Assembly: GCA_044508835.1 (NCBI GenBank)
Contig: JBIQHD010000024.1
Span: forward strand, 10,478-74,477
Length of the DNA: 64,000 nt
Reading direction: 5' to 3'
Source: JAKFDI01 sp044508835
Lineage (GTDB): Bacteria > Pseudomonadota > Gammaproteobacteria > Burkholderiales > Burkholderiaceae_C
Of this stretch, positions 1 to 10,132 are shown in pieces. The notes beneath the pieces were generated by a model that saw only the letters and a program-made list of their open reading frames with translations, searched no databases and had not been told where the DNA came from. Made by a program: the position numbers and the translations under genes. Position 1 is the first letter of the stretch, and each line of letters begins with the position of its first letter.

Positions 1-81
1 CCGCGCGGGGCGGCCCGGCATGCAGCCTTTTCATCCGGTGCATGCGAAGTTCTGATGCGGCGCGGCGCGGCCGCGCGGGGC

Positions 82-1353
82 TCAGCGCGCGTGCCGCGCG
101 AACAGGTCGAGCACGCTGCCGTTCAGCGCCCGCGGCACCTTGCCCGTCACGGCGACCGCGGCCTTCGTCGAGAGCATGTCCGCGAACACCTGGCGCACCG
201 CGTCGGGCGTCACCGCCTCCACCTCGGCCAGCCACTGCGGCCGCGAGCGCAGGCGCCCGTGCACGAACAGGTCCTGCGCGGCGCTCTCGATGCCGCGCGA
301 CGGGCGCTCGAGCCGGTCGAGGCTGCGCACCGCGAGCTGGTTGCGCGCGCGCTGCAGCGCGGCCGGGTCGATCGACGCCGCGTGCCCGGCCAGCAGGCGG
401 GCCACGGCGGCCAGGAAGGGCGCCGCGTGCTCGGGCGCCGTGGAGGCGTCGATGACGAATTGGCCCGAGGCCGCGGTCAGGTCGGCGGTGCAGCCGGTGT
501 AGTAGGCGAGGCCGCGGCGCTCGCGGATCTCGTCGAGCAGCGGCGAGCTCATGCCCTCGCCGAAGAGCGTGGCCGCGACCACGCTCGCGGCGTGCGGGCC
601 GGCCAGGCTCGGCGCGGGGAAGCCGAGCACGACGTGCGTCTGGACGCTGCCGGGCAGGCGGCGCGAGGCGAAGCCGCCGGCATAGTGCGTCGGCTCGATG
701 CGGTTCGGCGTGCCGGCCGGCATCGGGCCGAAGGCGGCCTGCGCCTCGCGCACCACGGCCTCCGGGTCGATGTTCCCGGCCACGCCGAGCACGACGTTGG
801 CGCCCGTGTACAGCCGCGCCACGAAGTCGAGCAGGTCGTCGCGCGTGATGCGCTCGATGCCGCGGCGCGTGCCGACGATGGGCTGCGCGATCGGGTGCGC
901 GCCGAAGCACAGCGTGTCGAACAGCTGGTTGGCGATCTCCACGCCGTCGTCCTCTTCCTCGGCCATCTCCTGCAGGATCACGCGGCGCTCGTTGGCCAGC
1001 TCGCCCTCGGGGAAGGTGCTGTTGCGCACGATGTCGCCGAGCATGCGCACGAGCGCGCCGGCGTCGCGGGCCAGGCCGCGCATGTGGAAGGCCGTGTGGT
1101 CCCGGTCGGTGTGCGCGTTGACCTCGGCGCCGAGCCGCTCGGCGTCGAGGTTGATCTGCTGGCAGCTGCGCGTCGCCGTGCCCTTGAAGGCCATGTGCTC
1201 GACGAGGTGGCTGATGCCGTTCAGCCGCGCGCTCTCGTGGCCGCTGCCGGCGCGCACGAAGACGCTGGCGCTGACGCTGTCCAGCCAGGGCAGCCGCATG
1301 GTGACGACGCGAACGCCGTTGGGAAGGGAGGTGACGGTCGTGTCGCGGTCCAA
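82..1353 (-). CDS. M16 family zinc metallopeptidase (pitrilysin/processing-peptidase type)
   Basis: A 423-residue protein of the M16 family. The sequence shows the inverted zinc motif HLVEH near residue 47, preceded by the family's LPNGVRVVT strand near residues 10-18. A second conserved acidic segment, ELANERRVILQEM, near residue 120 supplies the third zinc ligand in this family. Length fits single-module bacterial M16 proteins (about 420-450 residues), which usually act on peptides or misfolded protein fragments in the cytoplasm or periplasm. No signal peptide is visible. The start used is a TTG at 1353. It is needed to keep the N-terminal strand, but no strong ribosome binding site precedes it, so the exact start is uncertain. 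The gene stands alone: 127 bases separate it from the aminotransferase upstream, and nothing recognisable lies in bases 1-81. Confidence 0.88.
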   Translation of the reverse strand: MDRDTTVTSLPNGVRVVTMRLPWLDSVSASVFVRAGSGHESARLNGISHLVEHMAFKGTATRSCQQINLDAERLGAEVNAHTDRDHTAFHMRGLARDAGALVRMLGDIVRNSTFPEGELANERRVILQEMAEEEDDGVEIANQLFDTLCFGAHPIAQPIVGTRRGIERITRDDLLDFVARLYTGANVVLGVAGNIDPEAVVREAQAAFGPMPAGTPNRIEPTHYAGGFASRRLPGSVQTHVVLGFPAPSLAGPHAASVVAATLFGEGMSSPLLDEIRERRGLAYYTGCTADLTAASGQFVIDASTAPEHAAPFLAAVARLLAGHAASIDPAALQRARNQLAVRSLDRLERPSRGIESAAQDLFVHGRLRSRPQWLAEVEAVTPDAVRQVFADMLSTKAAVAVTGKVPRALNGSVLDLFARHAR

Positions 1354-1480
1354 GGGGCGTGTCCGGTCGGGCGTGCGGCGATGGGCGGCCGCGGGAAGTT
1401 CCTCACGGGAAGGATTCTCCTTGCGATTCGCCGCCCGTCGCCGCGCGCGGCGAAGCGGCCGCGCATGCCCCGGGTGCGCC

Positions 1481-2707
1481 CTAGCGGGCCAGGGCCTCGA
1501 AGCCGGCTTCCGCCGACGACAGCGCGTGGTCGATGTCCTCGGCCTGGTGCGCCGCCGACAGGAACATGTTGTGGCGCGGGTGGAAGTAGGTGCCGGCGCG
1601 CAGGGCCGCGGCGCAGAAGGCCCGGCCCTTGGCGCCGTCGGCGTCGTCGTCGAACATCACCGTGGGCATCTGCACCGGCCCGGTCTGGCGCAGGCCGACG
1701 CCGGCCTGCCGCGCCAGGCGGTCCAGGCCGTCGCGCAGGCGCTGGCCCATGGCGACCAGGTGCGCGACCACGTGGCCCTCGCGCAGCGCGCGCTGCGTGG
1801 CCAGCGCCGCCGCCATGGGCGGGGCCTCGCACCAGAACGAGCCGGTCACGTACAGCCGCGAGGCGGCTTCGCGGAAGCGGTCGTTGCCGGTGACGGCGGC
1901 CAGCGGGTAGCCGTTGGCGATCGCCTTGCTGAACGCGCTGAGGTCCGGGCGCACGCCCAGCGTCTCCCAGCTACCGCCCTCGTGCAGGCGGAAGCCCGCG
2001 CGCACGTCGTCGACGATCAGCGCCGCGTCGGCCGCCGTGGCGGCGCTGCGCAGGGCCTGCGCGAAGGCCGGCGTCGGCAGCTCCTGGTCGCGCCCCATGT
2101 CGTGCCGGAATGCCGTGACGACGATGGCGGCCAGGTCGTCGCCCGCCTGCTGGACCGCCGCCTGCACGCTGGCGACGTCGTTGTACTCGTAGGTGATCAG
2201 GTGGGCCCGGTCTTCCGCGGTGACGCCCACCAGCGAGGGCGAGCACCACGGCACGGCGCCGTGGTAGGAGCCGCGCGCGACCAGCACCTTGCGCCGGCCC
2301 GTGCCGGCGCGCGCGGCGGTCACGCAGGTCGTGGTCGCGTCGCTGCCGTTCTTCTGGAACATCACCCAGTCGGCATGCGGGATCTGCTCGACCAGGGCCT
2401 CGGCCAGCTCCACCAGCACCGGGGCCGGCCCGTTCATGCAGGCGCCCTCGGCAGCCTGCCGCCGGTAGGCCGCGTCCACCGCGGCGTGGTGGTGGCCCAG
2501 CAGCACCGGGCCCCAGCTGCACATCAGGTCGACGTATTCGCGGCCGTCCACGTCCCACAGCCGGCAGCCCTGCGCGCGCGCGAAGAACTGGGGGTAGCCC
2601 GGCGGCAGCGCGGCGGCGTTCAGGTGGCCCCACATGCCGCCGGGAATGACCCGGCGCGCACGCTCGCGCAAGGCCAGGTCGATCGCTCCATCAGAGGGTG
2701 CCGTCAT
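1481..2707 (-). CDS. Class III PLP-dependent aminotransferase (glutamate-1-semialdehyde aminomutase-like)
   Basis: A 408-residue fold-type I PLP enzyme. The Schiff-base lysine is K261 in SAFSKAIANGYPL, and the cofactor-binding aspartate lies in the LIVDD segment at residues 230-234. The N-terminal RVIPGG motif is typical of glutamate-1-semialdehyde aminomutase-like members. The biosynthetic hemL is unlikely: the GSAM active-site surroundings differ, and the gene sits in a catabolic setting. The start at 2707 is preceded by AAGGA at good spacing; a longer reading frame exists but would run through the operator. A copy of the TATATSATATA palindrome lies 35-45 bases upstream, linking this gene to the GntR regulator at 12495. 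The amino donor and acceptor are unknown; related enzymes transaminate omega-amino acids or amino-polyol derivatives. Confidence 0.85.
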   Translation of the reverse strand: MTAPSDGAIDLALRERARRVIPGGMWGHLNAAALPPGYPQFFARAQGCRLWDVDGREYVDLMCSWGPVLLGHHHAAVDAAYRRQAAEGACMNGPAPVLVELAEALVEQIPHADWVMFQKNGSDATTTCVTAARAGTGRRKVLVARGSYHGAVPWCSPSLVGVTAEDRAHLITYEYNDVASVQAAVQQAGDDLAAIVVTAFRHDMGRDQELPTPAFAQALRSAATAADAALIVDDVRAGFRLHEGGSWETLGVRPDLSAFSKAIANGYPLAAVTGNDRFREAASRLYVTGSFWCEAPPMAAALATQRALREGHVVAHLVAMGQRLRDGLDRLARQAGVGLRQTGPVQMPTVMFDDDADGAKGRAFCAAALRAGTYFHPRHNMFLSAAHQAEDIDHALSSAEAGFEALAR

Positions 2708-2741
2708 CGGGGTTCCTTCGCCTTTCGCTGCCTGTTTGGGG

Positions 2742-2752
2742 TATATGATATA
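2742..2752. promoter_or_regulatory. Putative GntR operator, site 1 (TATATGATATA)
   Basis: An odd-length perfect palindrome, TATAT-G-ATATA, in otherwise GC-rich DNA, 35-45 bases upstream of the aminotransferase start. The same 11-mer occurs at 10101, its reverse complement at 17142, and a two-mismatch form at 12450. Binding by the FadR-type GntR protein at 12495 is inferred from recurrence and position. Confidence 0.7.
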
Positions 2753-2804
2753 TCGAGAATGCGGGTGTGATGCCGTCCGGGGCACCGCCGTTGCGGCGCA
2801 TCGG

Positions 2805-3824
2805 CTAGCTGCCCTGGGCGGGTGCCGCCGGCGTGTGGAGGTGGCAGGCCACCGCGTGCATCGGCGTCAGCGGCTGCAGCGCCGGCGATTCGCGGCGGCA
2901 GCGGTCGAAGGCGTGCGGGCAGCGCGTGTGGAACATGCAGCCCGAGGGCGGGCTCAGCAGGCTGGGCAGCTCGCCGCGCACGCTGGCGGCCACCCGGTGG
3001 CGCGGGTCCGGGCGCGGCACGGCGTCCAGCAGGGTCTGGGTGTAGGGGTGGCGGGGCGTGGCGTAGAGCGCGTCGCGCGGCGCGATCTCCACGATGGCGC
3101 CCGCGTACATGACCGCCACGCGGTGCGAGATGTTGCGCACCACGGCCAGGTCGTGCGCGATGAAGAGGTAGCTCAGCCCGAAGGCCTCCTGCAGGTCCTG
3201 CAGCAGGTTCACGACCTGGGCCTGCAGCGACACGTCGAGCGCCGACACGGGCTCGTCGCAGACGATGAACTCGGGCTTGAGCGCCAGCGCGCGTGCGATG
3301 CCGATGCGCTGGCGCTGCCCGCCCGAGAACTCGTGCGGGAAGCGTTCGCCGCAGGAGCGCGGCAGCCCGACGGTGTCCAGCAGCTCCTCGATGCGCCTGT
3401 GCCGGTCGTGGCGGCTCATGCCGCCGGCCACGTCCAGCGGCTCGGCGATGGCGTCGCCCACCCGCATGCGCGGGTTCAGCGAGCCGTGCGGATCCTGGAA
3501 CACGAACTGCACCCGCTGGCGCAGGCCCTGGACGGACTTCGCCGAGCGATGGCCGGTCAGCTCCTCGCCGAAGAGGTGGATGCGCCCGGAGGTGGCGGGG
3601 ATCAGGCCGACCAGCATGCGGCCGGAGGTCGACTTGCCCGAGCCCGACTCGCCGACCAGCCCGAGGGTTTCGCCGCGGGCGATGTCGAAGCTGACCTCGC
3701 GCACCGCGCGCAGCGTGCGGGCGGGCGAGCCCGCGCGCCGCTTGAGCGTGAAGGTCTTTTCCAGCGCGCGGACCGAGACGATGGGATCCGGCGCGGCGCC
3801 GGCGGGCAGGGCGTCTTGCGTCAT
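2805..3824 (-). CDS. ABC transporter ATP-binding protein, oligopeptide/dipeptide type (DppF/OppF-like)
   Basis: A 339-residue ATPase, the second of two in a Dpp/Opp-type importer. Visible motifs are Walker A GESGSGKST, signature FSGGQRQRIGIARAL, Walker B EFIVCDEP and the switch histidine in FIAHDLAVV. The C-terminal oligopeptide/dipeptide extension (HPYT... with a CxxxxCPHAFDRC cysteine cluster) identifies the peptide/nickel subfamily. Its ATG overlaps the stop of the preceding ATPase gene in an ATGA at 3821-3824, so translation is coupled. It is the last gene of the amidase-ABC operon read from 10071. The aminotransferase follows after about 100 bases but has its own operator site. Confidence 0.93.
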   Translation of the reverse strand: MTQDALPAGAAPDPIVSVRALEKTFTLKRRAGSPARTLRAVREVSFDIARGETLGLVGESGSGKSTSGRMLVGLIPATSGRIHLFGEELTGHRSAKSVQGLRQRVQFVFQDPHGSLNPRMRVGDAIAEPLDVAGGMSRHDRHRRIEELLDTVGLPRSCGERFPHEFSGGQRQRIGIARALALKPEFIVCDEPVSALDVSLQAQVVNLLQDLQEAFGLSYLFIAHDLAVVRNISHRVAVMYAGAIVEIAPRDALYATPRHPYTQTLLDAVPRPDPRHRVAASVRGELPSLLSPPSGCMFHTRCPHAFDRCRRESPALQPLTPMHAVACHLHTPAAPAQGS

Positions 3825-4822
3825 GGGGCAGTGCGTGCGAGCGCGGCCAGGCGCGGCGGGCAGCGGCTCCAGTGTTCGGGGCCGGCGATGGCCAGCGCGG
3901 GCGGCTGCTCGCGGCAGGCGGGAAGCGCTTCGGGGCAGCGCGGGCTGAAGCGGCAGCCGGCGATCCGCAGCGACGGGTCGGGGATGCTGCCGGGGATGGC
4001 GCTCAGCCGCCCCGGCTCGCCGACCAGCCGCGGGATCGCGGCCAGCAGGCCGTCGGTGTACGGATGCGCCGGCCTGTCGAACAGCGGCGTGACCGGCGCG
4101 GACTCGATCACCTGCCCGGCGTACATCACCACCACCCGGTCGGCGAACTGCGCGATGACGCCCAGGTCGTGCGTGATCAGCGCCACCGACATGTCGAGCT
4201 CGGCCTGCAGGTCCTTGAGCAGCTGCAGGATCTGCGACTGGATGGTCACGTCCAGCGCCGTCGTCGGCTCGTCGGCGATCAGCAGCTTGGGCTGGCAGGC
4301 GATCGCGATCGCGATCACGACGCGCTGGCGCATGCCGCCCGACAGGCGGTGCGGGTATTCGTCGACGCGGCGCGCGGCGTCCGGGATGCGCACCAGGTCC
4401 AGCAGCTCGATGGCGCGCTTGCGCGCGGCCGCGGCGCTCAGCCCCTGGTGCAGGCGCAGCGGCTCGATGATCTGGTCGGCGATCGTCAGCACCGGGTTCA
4501 GCGAGGACATCGGGTCCTGGAAGATCATCGCCACCTGCGCCCCGCGGATGCGCCGCAGCTCGCGCTCGGGCAGCGTCAGCAGGTCGCGCCCGCCGAACAG
4601 GATGCGGCCCGTGGGCATGCGGCTGGTGGCCCGCGCGTGCAGCCGCAGTATGGACAGCGCGCTGACGCTCTTGCCGCTGCCGGACTCGCCGACGATGCCC
4701 AGGCACTCGCGGCGCCCGATGTCGAAGCTGACGTTGCGGACGGCGGTCAGCCAGCCGCTGTCGCCGCGGAACTCGACGGTGAGGTCCTGGACGGACAGCA
4801 CGGGGTCGGCGGCCTGCGTCAT
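3821..4822 (-). CDS. ABC transporter ATP-binding protein, oligopeptide/dipeptide type (DppD/OppD-like)
   Basis: A 333-residue ATPase with Walker A GESGSGKSV, signature LSGGMRQRVVIAIAI, Walker B KLLIADEPTTALD and switch histidine LITHDLGV. The C-terminal oligopeptide-type domain carries CRFSPRCP and further cysteines, as in DppD proteins. The start at 4822 overlaps the upstream permease stop as ATGA. It pairs with the DppF-like ATPase to power the two permeases encoded just upstream. Confidence 0.93.
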   Translation of the reverse strand: MTQAADPVLSVQDLTVEFRGDSGWLTAVRNVSFDIGRRECLGIVGESGSGKSVSALSILRLHARATSRMPTGRILFGGRDLLTLPERELRRIRGAQVAMIFQDPMSSLNPVLTIADQIIEPLRLHQGLSAAAARKRAIELLDLVRIPDAARRVDEYPHRLSGGMRQRVVIAIAIACQPKLLIADEPTTALDVTIQSQILQLLKDLQAELDMSVALITHDLGVIAQFADRVVVMYAGQVIESAPVTPLFDRPAHPYTDGLLAAIPRLVGEPGRLSAIPGSIPDPSLRIAGCRFSPRCPEALPACREQPPALAIAGPEHWSRCPPRLAALARTAP

Positions 4823-5725
4823 GTCTCCACCTTCAGCCGGGGGTCGAGCACGTCGCGCAGCCCGTCGCCCAGCAGGTTCATGCCGAGCGCGGCCAGGCTG
4901 ATGGCCAGGCCCGGGAACAGCATGATCCACCAGGCCTCCACCGAGTAGTCGCGCCCCTCGGCGATGATGTTGCCCCAGCTCGGCGCCGGCGGCGGCGGCC
5001 CGATGCCCAGGAAGCTGAGCGCCGCCTCGGCCAGGATGGCGTAGGCGAACACGAAGGTCAGCTGCACCACCAGCGGCCCCATGCAGTTCGGCAGGATGTG
5101 CCGGAAGATCATGCGCAGGTGGCCGGCGCCGGACAGGCGGGCGGCCTCCACGTACTCCATCTCGCGGATGACCAGCGTGGAAGCGCGCGTGATGCGCGCC
5201 GTGCGCGGGACGTAGGCGACGGCCAGCGCCACGATCACGCTGGTGGTCTGCGGCCCCAGCGCCGCGCTGATGCCGATGGCCAGCAGGATGGCGGGGAAGG
5301 CCAGCAGCGCGTCCATGCAGCGCATCAGCAGCGAGTCGAGGCGGCGGAAGTAGCCGGCGGTGATGCCGATCAGCGTGCCGACCGCGCCCGACAGCGCCGC
5401 CACCGCGAGGCCGATGAACAGCGACAGCCGCGCGCCGTGCAGCACGCGCGTGAGCACGTCGCGGCCGAACTGGTCGGCGCCGAACCACAGCCCGGCCATG
5501 GGCGGCTTGAACCGGTTGCGCACGCGCATGGCGGTCGGGTCCAGCCCGGTCAGCCAGGGGCCGACGACGGCGGCCAGCACCAGCAGGGCGACGATGACCA
5601 GGCCGATCACGAACGAGCGGTGCTTGAGCAGCTTGCGCAGCAGCCGGAAGCGGCGGCGCGGGGCCAGCAGCTGCTCGGCCTCGGCCGGCAGCAGGCCGGG
5701 GCGGGGCGGGCGCAGGGACAGGGCC

Positions 5726-5733
<8 letters not shown>
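4819..5733 (-). CDS. ABC transporter permease (DppC-like)
   Basis: A 304-residue inner membrane permease. A short cytoplasmic N-terminus is followed by one transmembrane helix (about residues 38-60), a periplasmic stretch, and a five-helix BPD_transp_1 core. The EAA loop in the last third includes the segment EYVEAARLSGAGHLRMIFRH, which contacts the ATPases. The organisation is that of DppC/OppC. It overlaps the upstream DppB-like gene by 8 bases and the downstream ATPase by 4, giving a tight operon. Substrate cannot be read from the permease. Confidence 0.92.
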
Positions 5734-6670
<937 letters not shown>

Positions 6671-6685
6671 GCTGGCGGTCGCCGC

Positions 6686-8251
6686 TTACTTGAGGTTCAC
6701 GTTCCAGAAGCGCGGCAGGTAGAAGGTGCCGAAGTTCTCCACGCGCTTGTTGTTGTATGCATTGATGGTGCCGACGTCGACGATCTTGATCATGTACGCC
6801 TGCTCCAGCACCTGTTTCTCGATGATGTCCCAGGCGGCCTTGCGCGGGCCGTCTTCCAGCGCCGTGTAGAACTGGTCATAGGCCTTGTCGAGGATCGCGT
6901 CGTTCTTGACCTGCGGGAAGGTGTAGAACATCGTGCGCCATTGCTGCGGCCCCAGCAGCGGGTTCGAGCAGAAGCTGGTGGTCGACACGTTCCAGGTGCC
7001 GGTGCCACGCTGCATGTTGCTGGCATTGGTGGTCCAGTCGACCACGTCCACCTTGACGTTCATGCCCGCGTTCTTCATCAACTCGGACAGCACCAGGATG
7101 CTGTTTCGCATGGTGGAGTAGTTGGAGTTGGTCTGCAGGGTGAAGGTCTCGCCCTTGTAGCCCGCCTCGGCCAGGAGCTTCTTGGCTTTCGCCGGATTCT
7201 TCTGGTCGTAGTAGGCCTTCATCTTGTCGCCCTGGTAGTACGGGCTTTCCGCGTAGACCAGCGAGTGGTTCGGCTTGCTGACCCAGCCGGTCGCGGCCGC
7301 GATCTCTTCCACGTCGACCACGGCGCTGATGGCCTGGCGAATCTTCGGATTGGCCGTCAGCCCCTGCGAACTGTTGACGATGAAGACTGACATGCAGTAC
7401 GGAAACACCGTCTGCACGGCAATGTCCGAGTTGCCCGCGAAGCGCTTGGACAATTCGGACGGGATGTTGGCGATCATGTCGACGTCGCCGGCCTGCAGCG
7501 CGGCGACGCGGGCGTTGGCCTCGGGGATGAAGCGGTAGCGCACCGAGTCCAGGTAGGCGATGCGCCGCCCGGCGTAGCCGTCCATGCCCTTGTAGCTCTC
7601 GTTGAGCGCGTAGCCATCGAATCGCTCGATCACCAGATGACTGTCCTTGACCCATTCACCCAGCTTGAACGGGCCAGTGCCGATGACGTCAATGCCGCGC
7701 GCGGGCTTGTCCTTCTGCGAGGCCGGCAGGATCACGAACGGGTAGACCGGGCTCTTCAGGATGTCGACGAACACGGAGTTCGTCTTGTTCAGCTTGACGA
7801 TGAAGGTTTCCGGGTCAGGTGCCGAGACGCTGGCCACGTCGCTGAAGATCACCGCGTTCGGGCTGATCTTGCGGTAGCGCTCGAACGAGGCCAGCACGTC
7901 GGCCGAGGTCATCACGCTGCCGTCATGGAACTTCACGCCCTTGCGGATCTTGAAGGTGAAGGTCTTGGCGCTGTCGCTGATCTCGTAGCTGGAGGCGAGC
8001 ATCGGCCGCGTCTCGTAGTTCTCGCCCACGGTGATCAGCGAGTCGTACAGGTGGTGGATGACCTCGAGTTCGACGGCGCTGCTGGACACGTAGGGGTCCA
8101 GCGTGCCGGGACCGGAAAGATAGGCGTAGCGCAACTGGCCGCCCTTCTTCGGCTGCGATTGCGCATGCGCGGGCGCCGCCGCGACCATTCCGAATAGCGC
8201 CGCAACGGCGACAGCGCTGGCCAGCTTCTTGAAAGTACCGGTCATGAACAT
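6686..8251 (-). CDS. ABC transporter periplasmic substrate-binding protein (SBP_bac_5 / DppA family)
   Basis: A 521-residue extracytoplasmic solute-binding protein. The N-terminus has a clear Sec signal peptide with a hydrophobic core and an AHA-Q cleavage site near residue 31. The mature part begins with the KKGGQLRYAY strand and has the family motifs LYDSLITVGENYE and TFKIRKGVKFHDG near residues 75-120. The start at 8251 has AGGAG six bases upstream; a second ATG two codons later is possible. Family members bind peptides, nickel-chelates, glutathione or other amphipathic ligands. The gene follows an amidase-like gene by 87 bases and precedes the two permeases, so the likely ligand is an amide-containing compound acted on by the neighbouring hydrolases (inference). 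Confidence 0.92.
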   Translation of the reverse strand: MFMTGTFKKLASAVAVAALFGMVAAAPAHAQSQPKKGGQLRYAYLSGPGTLDPYVSSSAVELEVIHHLYDSLITVGENYETRPMLASSYEISDSAKTFTFKIRKGVKFHDGSVMTSADVLASFERYRKISPNAVIFSDVASVSAPDPETFIVKLNKTNSVFVDILKSPVYPFVILPASQKDKPARGIDVIGTGPFKLGEWVKDSHLVIERFDGYALNESYKGMDGYAGRRIAYLDSVRYRFIPEANARVAALQAGDVDMIANIPSELSKRFAGNSDIAVQTVFPYCMSVFIVNSSQGLTANPKIRQAISAVVDVEEIAAATGWVSKPNHSLVYAESPYYQGDKMKAYYDQKNPAKAKKLLAEAGYKGETFTLQTNSNYSTMRNSILVLSELMKNAGMNVKVDVVDWTTNASNMQRGTGTWNVSTTSFCSNPLLGPQQWRTMFYTFPQVKNDAILDKAYDQFYTALEDGPRKAAWDIIEKQVLEQAYMIKIVDVGTINAYNNKRVENFGTFYLPRFWNVNLK

Positions 8252-8337
8252 GGTGGCTCCTGTGCAGGGTGGACCGCCGAAGACTGAGATCGGCGAAGTG
8301 AACCTATGGGTGATGTCGTGCGGGGCGCGACGGCGGC

Positions 8338-10071
8338 TTAGGGTTCGCGCGTGAAGCGCTCGAGCACATTGCGCGTGATGCGCGTGGTGAAGAAGTCGTT
8401 GCGCTTGAGGCCCATGACCCATTCGCAGGTGCCGGCGGTCAGCACCTCGCCCTTGCCGCGCGGCATGTGGACCATCATTCCCGAGCCGTAGCGCGCCTTG
8501 GCCAGCGACTCGGGCGACTGGTCGCCGTACAGCGAGACGGCGGCGCCGCGCATGTCGTTCTCGCCCAGGTAGTAGCGGTAGCCCTCCTCGGCGAACATCG
8601 ACTCGGCCTTCAGCGCCGGCGACATGGCCAGGATGGATACGCTCGGCGGCGCGCCGTCCTCGCCGGTCGGGTAGGGCAGGCCGTGGCGGAAGGTGTAGTC
8701 CAGCCCGTCGACCTCGTAGGAGAAGATGTTCGCCGCGGCGCCGAAGATGTCGCCGTAGCCGAGCTGGGTGCCCTCGAACACCCAGTGGTCCTCGCGATAG
8801 ACCGTGAAGCCCTTGGAGCCGCGCGGCGCGAATCCCCCCCACGAGGCATAGATGCCCTGCAGGCCATTCACGCCCACCGTGGTCGCGCCGGGCCAGTTGA
8901 CCGCCTTGCTCTCCCACGCGCCGGTCAGAAGATGCGCCTGGTCGGTGTCGCGCACAGGGTCTTCGTTTTTCGCGCGCGCCTTGTAGCAGACCTGCCGCTT
9001 GCCGCCGTCTTCCAGCCGCACCTGCCACATGAAGTTGCCGCCGAAGCGCGCCAGCTTGCCGCCTTCGTCGACAAAGCGATCCATGCGCGTGCGCATGTCG
9101 TGGCTCCAGTACTCGTCGTGGCCGACGATGACGACCGCCCGGTAGCGGTCGAGGATCTCCGGGTGGTAGTGCAGATCCGTCTGCGTGATCATGTCGAACG
9201 CGATGCCCTCGCGTTCTGCCCAGCACACGAAGTGGCGGTCGTACTGCGCCCAGCCGGAGGCCGCGAAGAAGTAGCCGAAGCCGTGGCTCCAGGCCCAGTC
9301 CTTGGGGTGGTAGCGCGGGGCGGTCAGCGGGTCGGGCACGGGCTCGGCACAGATGCGGGGTGCGCCTTCGGGCAGCCAGACCATGCCGCGCGTCCAGGGG
9401 CGCAGCAGGCTCAGCACCGGCGTGGCCTGGTTGCCGTCGGGCCCGTCGATGCCGATGTAGCTGCTCGCGCCGCCCCAGTCGTTGTAGGCCATCCAGGTAG
9501 AGGTCGGCAAGATCATCAGCAGCTTGGCGGTCTGTGTCTTGGCCGTCGGACGAACCACGAAAAAGTGGTGCTGCACATAGCGCCCGCCGTCGGGTCGGAT
9601 GCAGGTCGACACGATCTTGTAGAAGCCCGAGCGGGCATCGGCCGGCAAGGTCCAGCGCAGGCTCTCGGGCCAGCCGCAGCCGGCCTTGTAGGCATCGGCG
9701 GGCACGTCGTGAAAGATGCCGGGCAACGCCTCGCTGCGAAACACGGTCTCGGGCTTCAACCCGTCCAGCACCACCTCGAGCGTCCACTCTTTGGCGTGCG
9801 TGCTGCTGTGGAAGACGACGGTGTCGCCCGGGTCGTAGGAGATCGCGTCGGTGTAGGTGTGCACCTCCGGCCAGGCCGGGTCGTTGCGCGGCGCGTCGTA
9901 CCAGCGGCGGTCCGGCCAGCCGCTGTCGGCATGCATGGGGCCGATGCTGGGCGGCCCCACGTTGATGGCCCGGACGCTGCGGGGATCACCGGCGGTGCGC
10001 TGGCCGAACGAGTTGACCTTGGCGGGCTGGGCGCCCGCGGGGGCCGGCGGGGGTGACGGGGTGTCGCTCAA
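8338..10071 (-). CDS. N,N-dimethylformamidase beta-subunit-like protein (putative metal-dependent amidohydrolase)
   Basis: A 577-residue protein whose C-terminal two thirds resemble the large-subunit core of N,N-dimethylformamidase, an iron-dependent amide hydrolase. The hallmark segments are AYNDWGG (residues 195-201), a tryptophan/glycine-rich stretch at 260-275 and GHDEYWS (317-323) in a glutamine-amidotransferase-like fold. The first 60 residues are proline-rich and probably disordered, with no signal peptide. The true enzyme also has a small alpha subunit, and no matching gene is seen nearby. The start is a TTG at 10071 with AGGAG seven bases upstream; no better ATG exists before the domain. 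It is the first gene of the ABC operon, 30 bases downstream of operator site 2. The substrate is probably not dimethylformamide itself, since related proteins are widespread and mostly uncharacterised. Confidence 0.78.
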   Translation of the reverse strand: MSDTPSPPPAPAGAQPAKVNSFGQRTAGDPRSVRAINVGPPSIGPMHADSGWPDRRWYDAPRNDPAWPEVHTYTDAISYDPGDTVVFHSSTHAKEWTLEVVLDGLKPETVFRSEALPGIFHDVPADAYKAGCGWPESLRWTLPADARSGFYKIVSTCIRPDGGRYVQHHFFVVRPTAKTQTAKLLMILPTSTWMAYNDWGGASSYIGIDGPDGNQATPVLSLLRPWTRGMVWLPEGAPRICAEPVPDPLTAPRYHPKDWAWSHGFGYFFAASGWAQYDRHFVCWAEREGIAFDMITQTDLHYHPEILDRYRAVVIVGHDEYWSHDMRTRMDRFVDEGGKLARFGGNFMWQVRLEDGGKRQVCYKARAKNEDPVRDTDQAHLLTGAWESKAVNWPGATTVGVNGLQGIYASWGGFAPRGSKGFTVYREDHWVFEGTQLGYGDIFGAAANIFSYEVDGLDYTFRHGLPYPTGEDGAPPSVSILAMSPALKAESMFAEEGYRYYLGENDMRGAAVSLYGDQSPESLAKARYGSGMMVHMPRGKGEVLTAGTCEWVMGLKRNDFFTTRITRNVLERFTREP

Positions 10072-10100
10072 GCGGGGCTCCTGGAGGGGCGTGTTGTAGT

Positions 10101-10111
10101 TATATGATATA
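10101..10111. promoter_or_regulatory. Putative GntR operator, site 2 (TATATGATATA)
   Basis: An 11-bp perfect palindrome identical to site 1, in the 61-base gap between the acylase stop and the TTG start of the dimethylformamidase-like gene. The identity to site 1 extends to TATATGATATATCG. It would control the whole amidase-ABC operon. Confidence 0.7.
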
Positions 10112-10132
10112 TCGCAAACAAAGTCGCGGAAT

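Noticed and set aside
1..81. Partial gene at the left edge
   Set aside because: No conserved coding sequence was recognised in these bases on either strand.
1481..2707. hemL (glutamate-1-semialdehyde aminomutase for heme synthesis)
   Set aside because: The catabolic operator and setting, plus divergence around the active site, argue for another class III aminotransferase.
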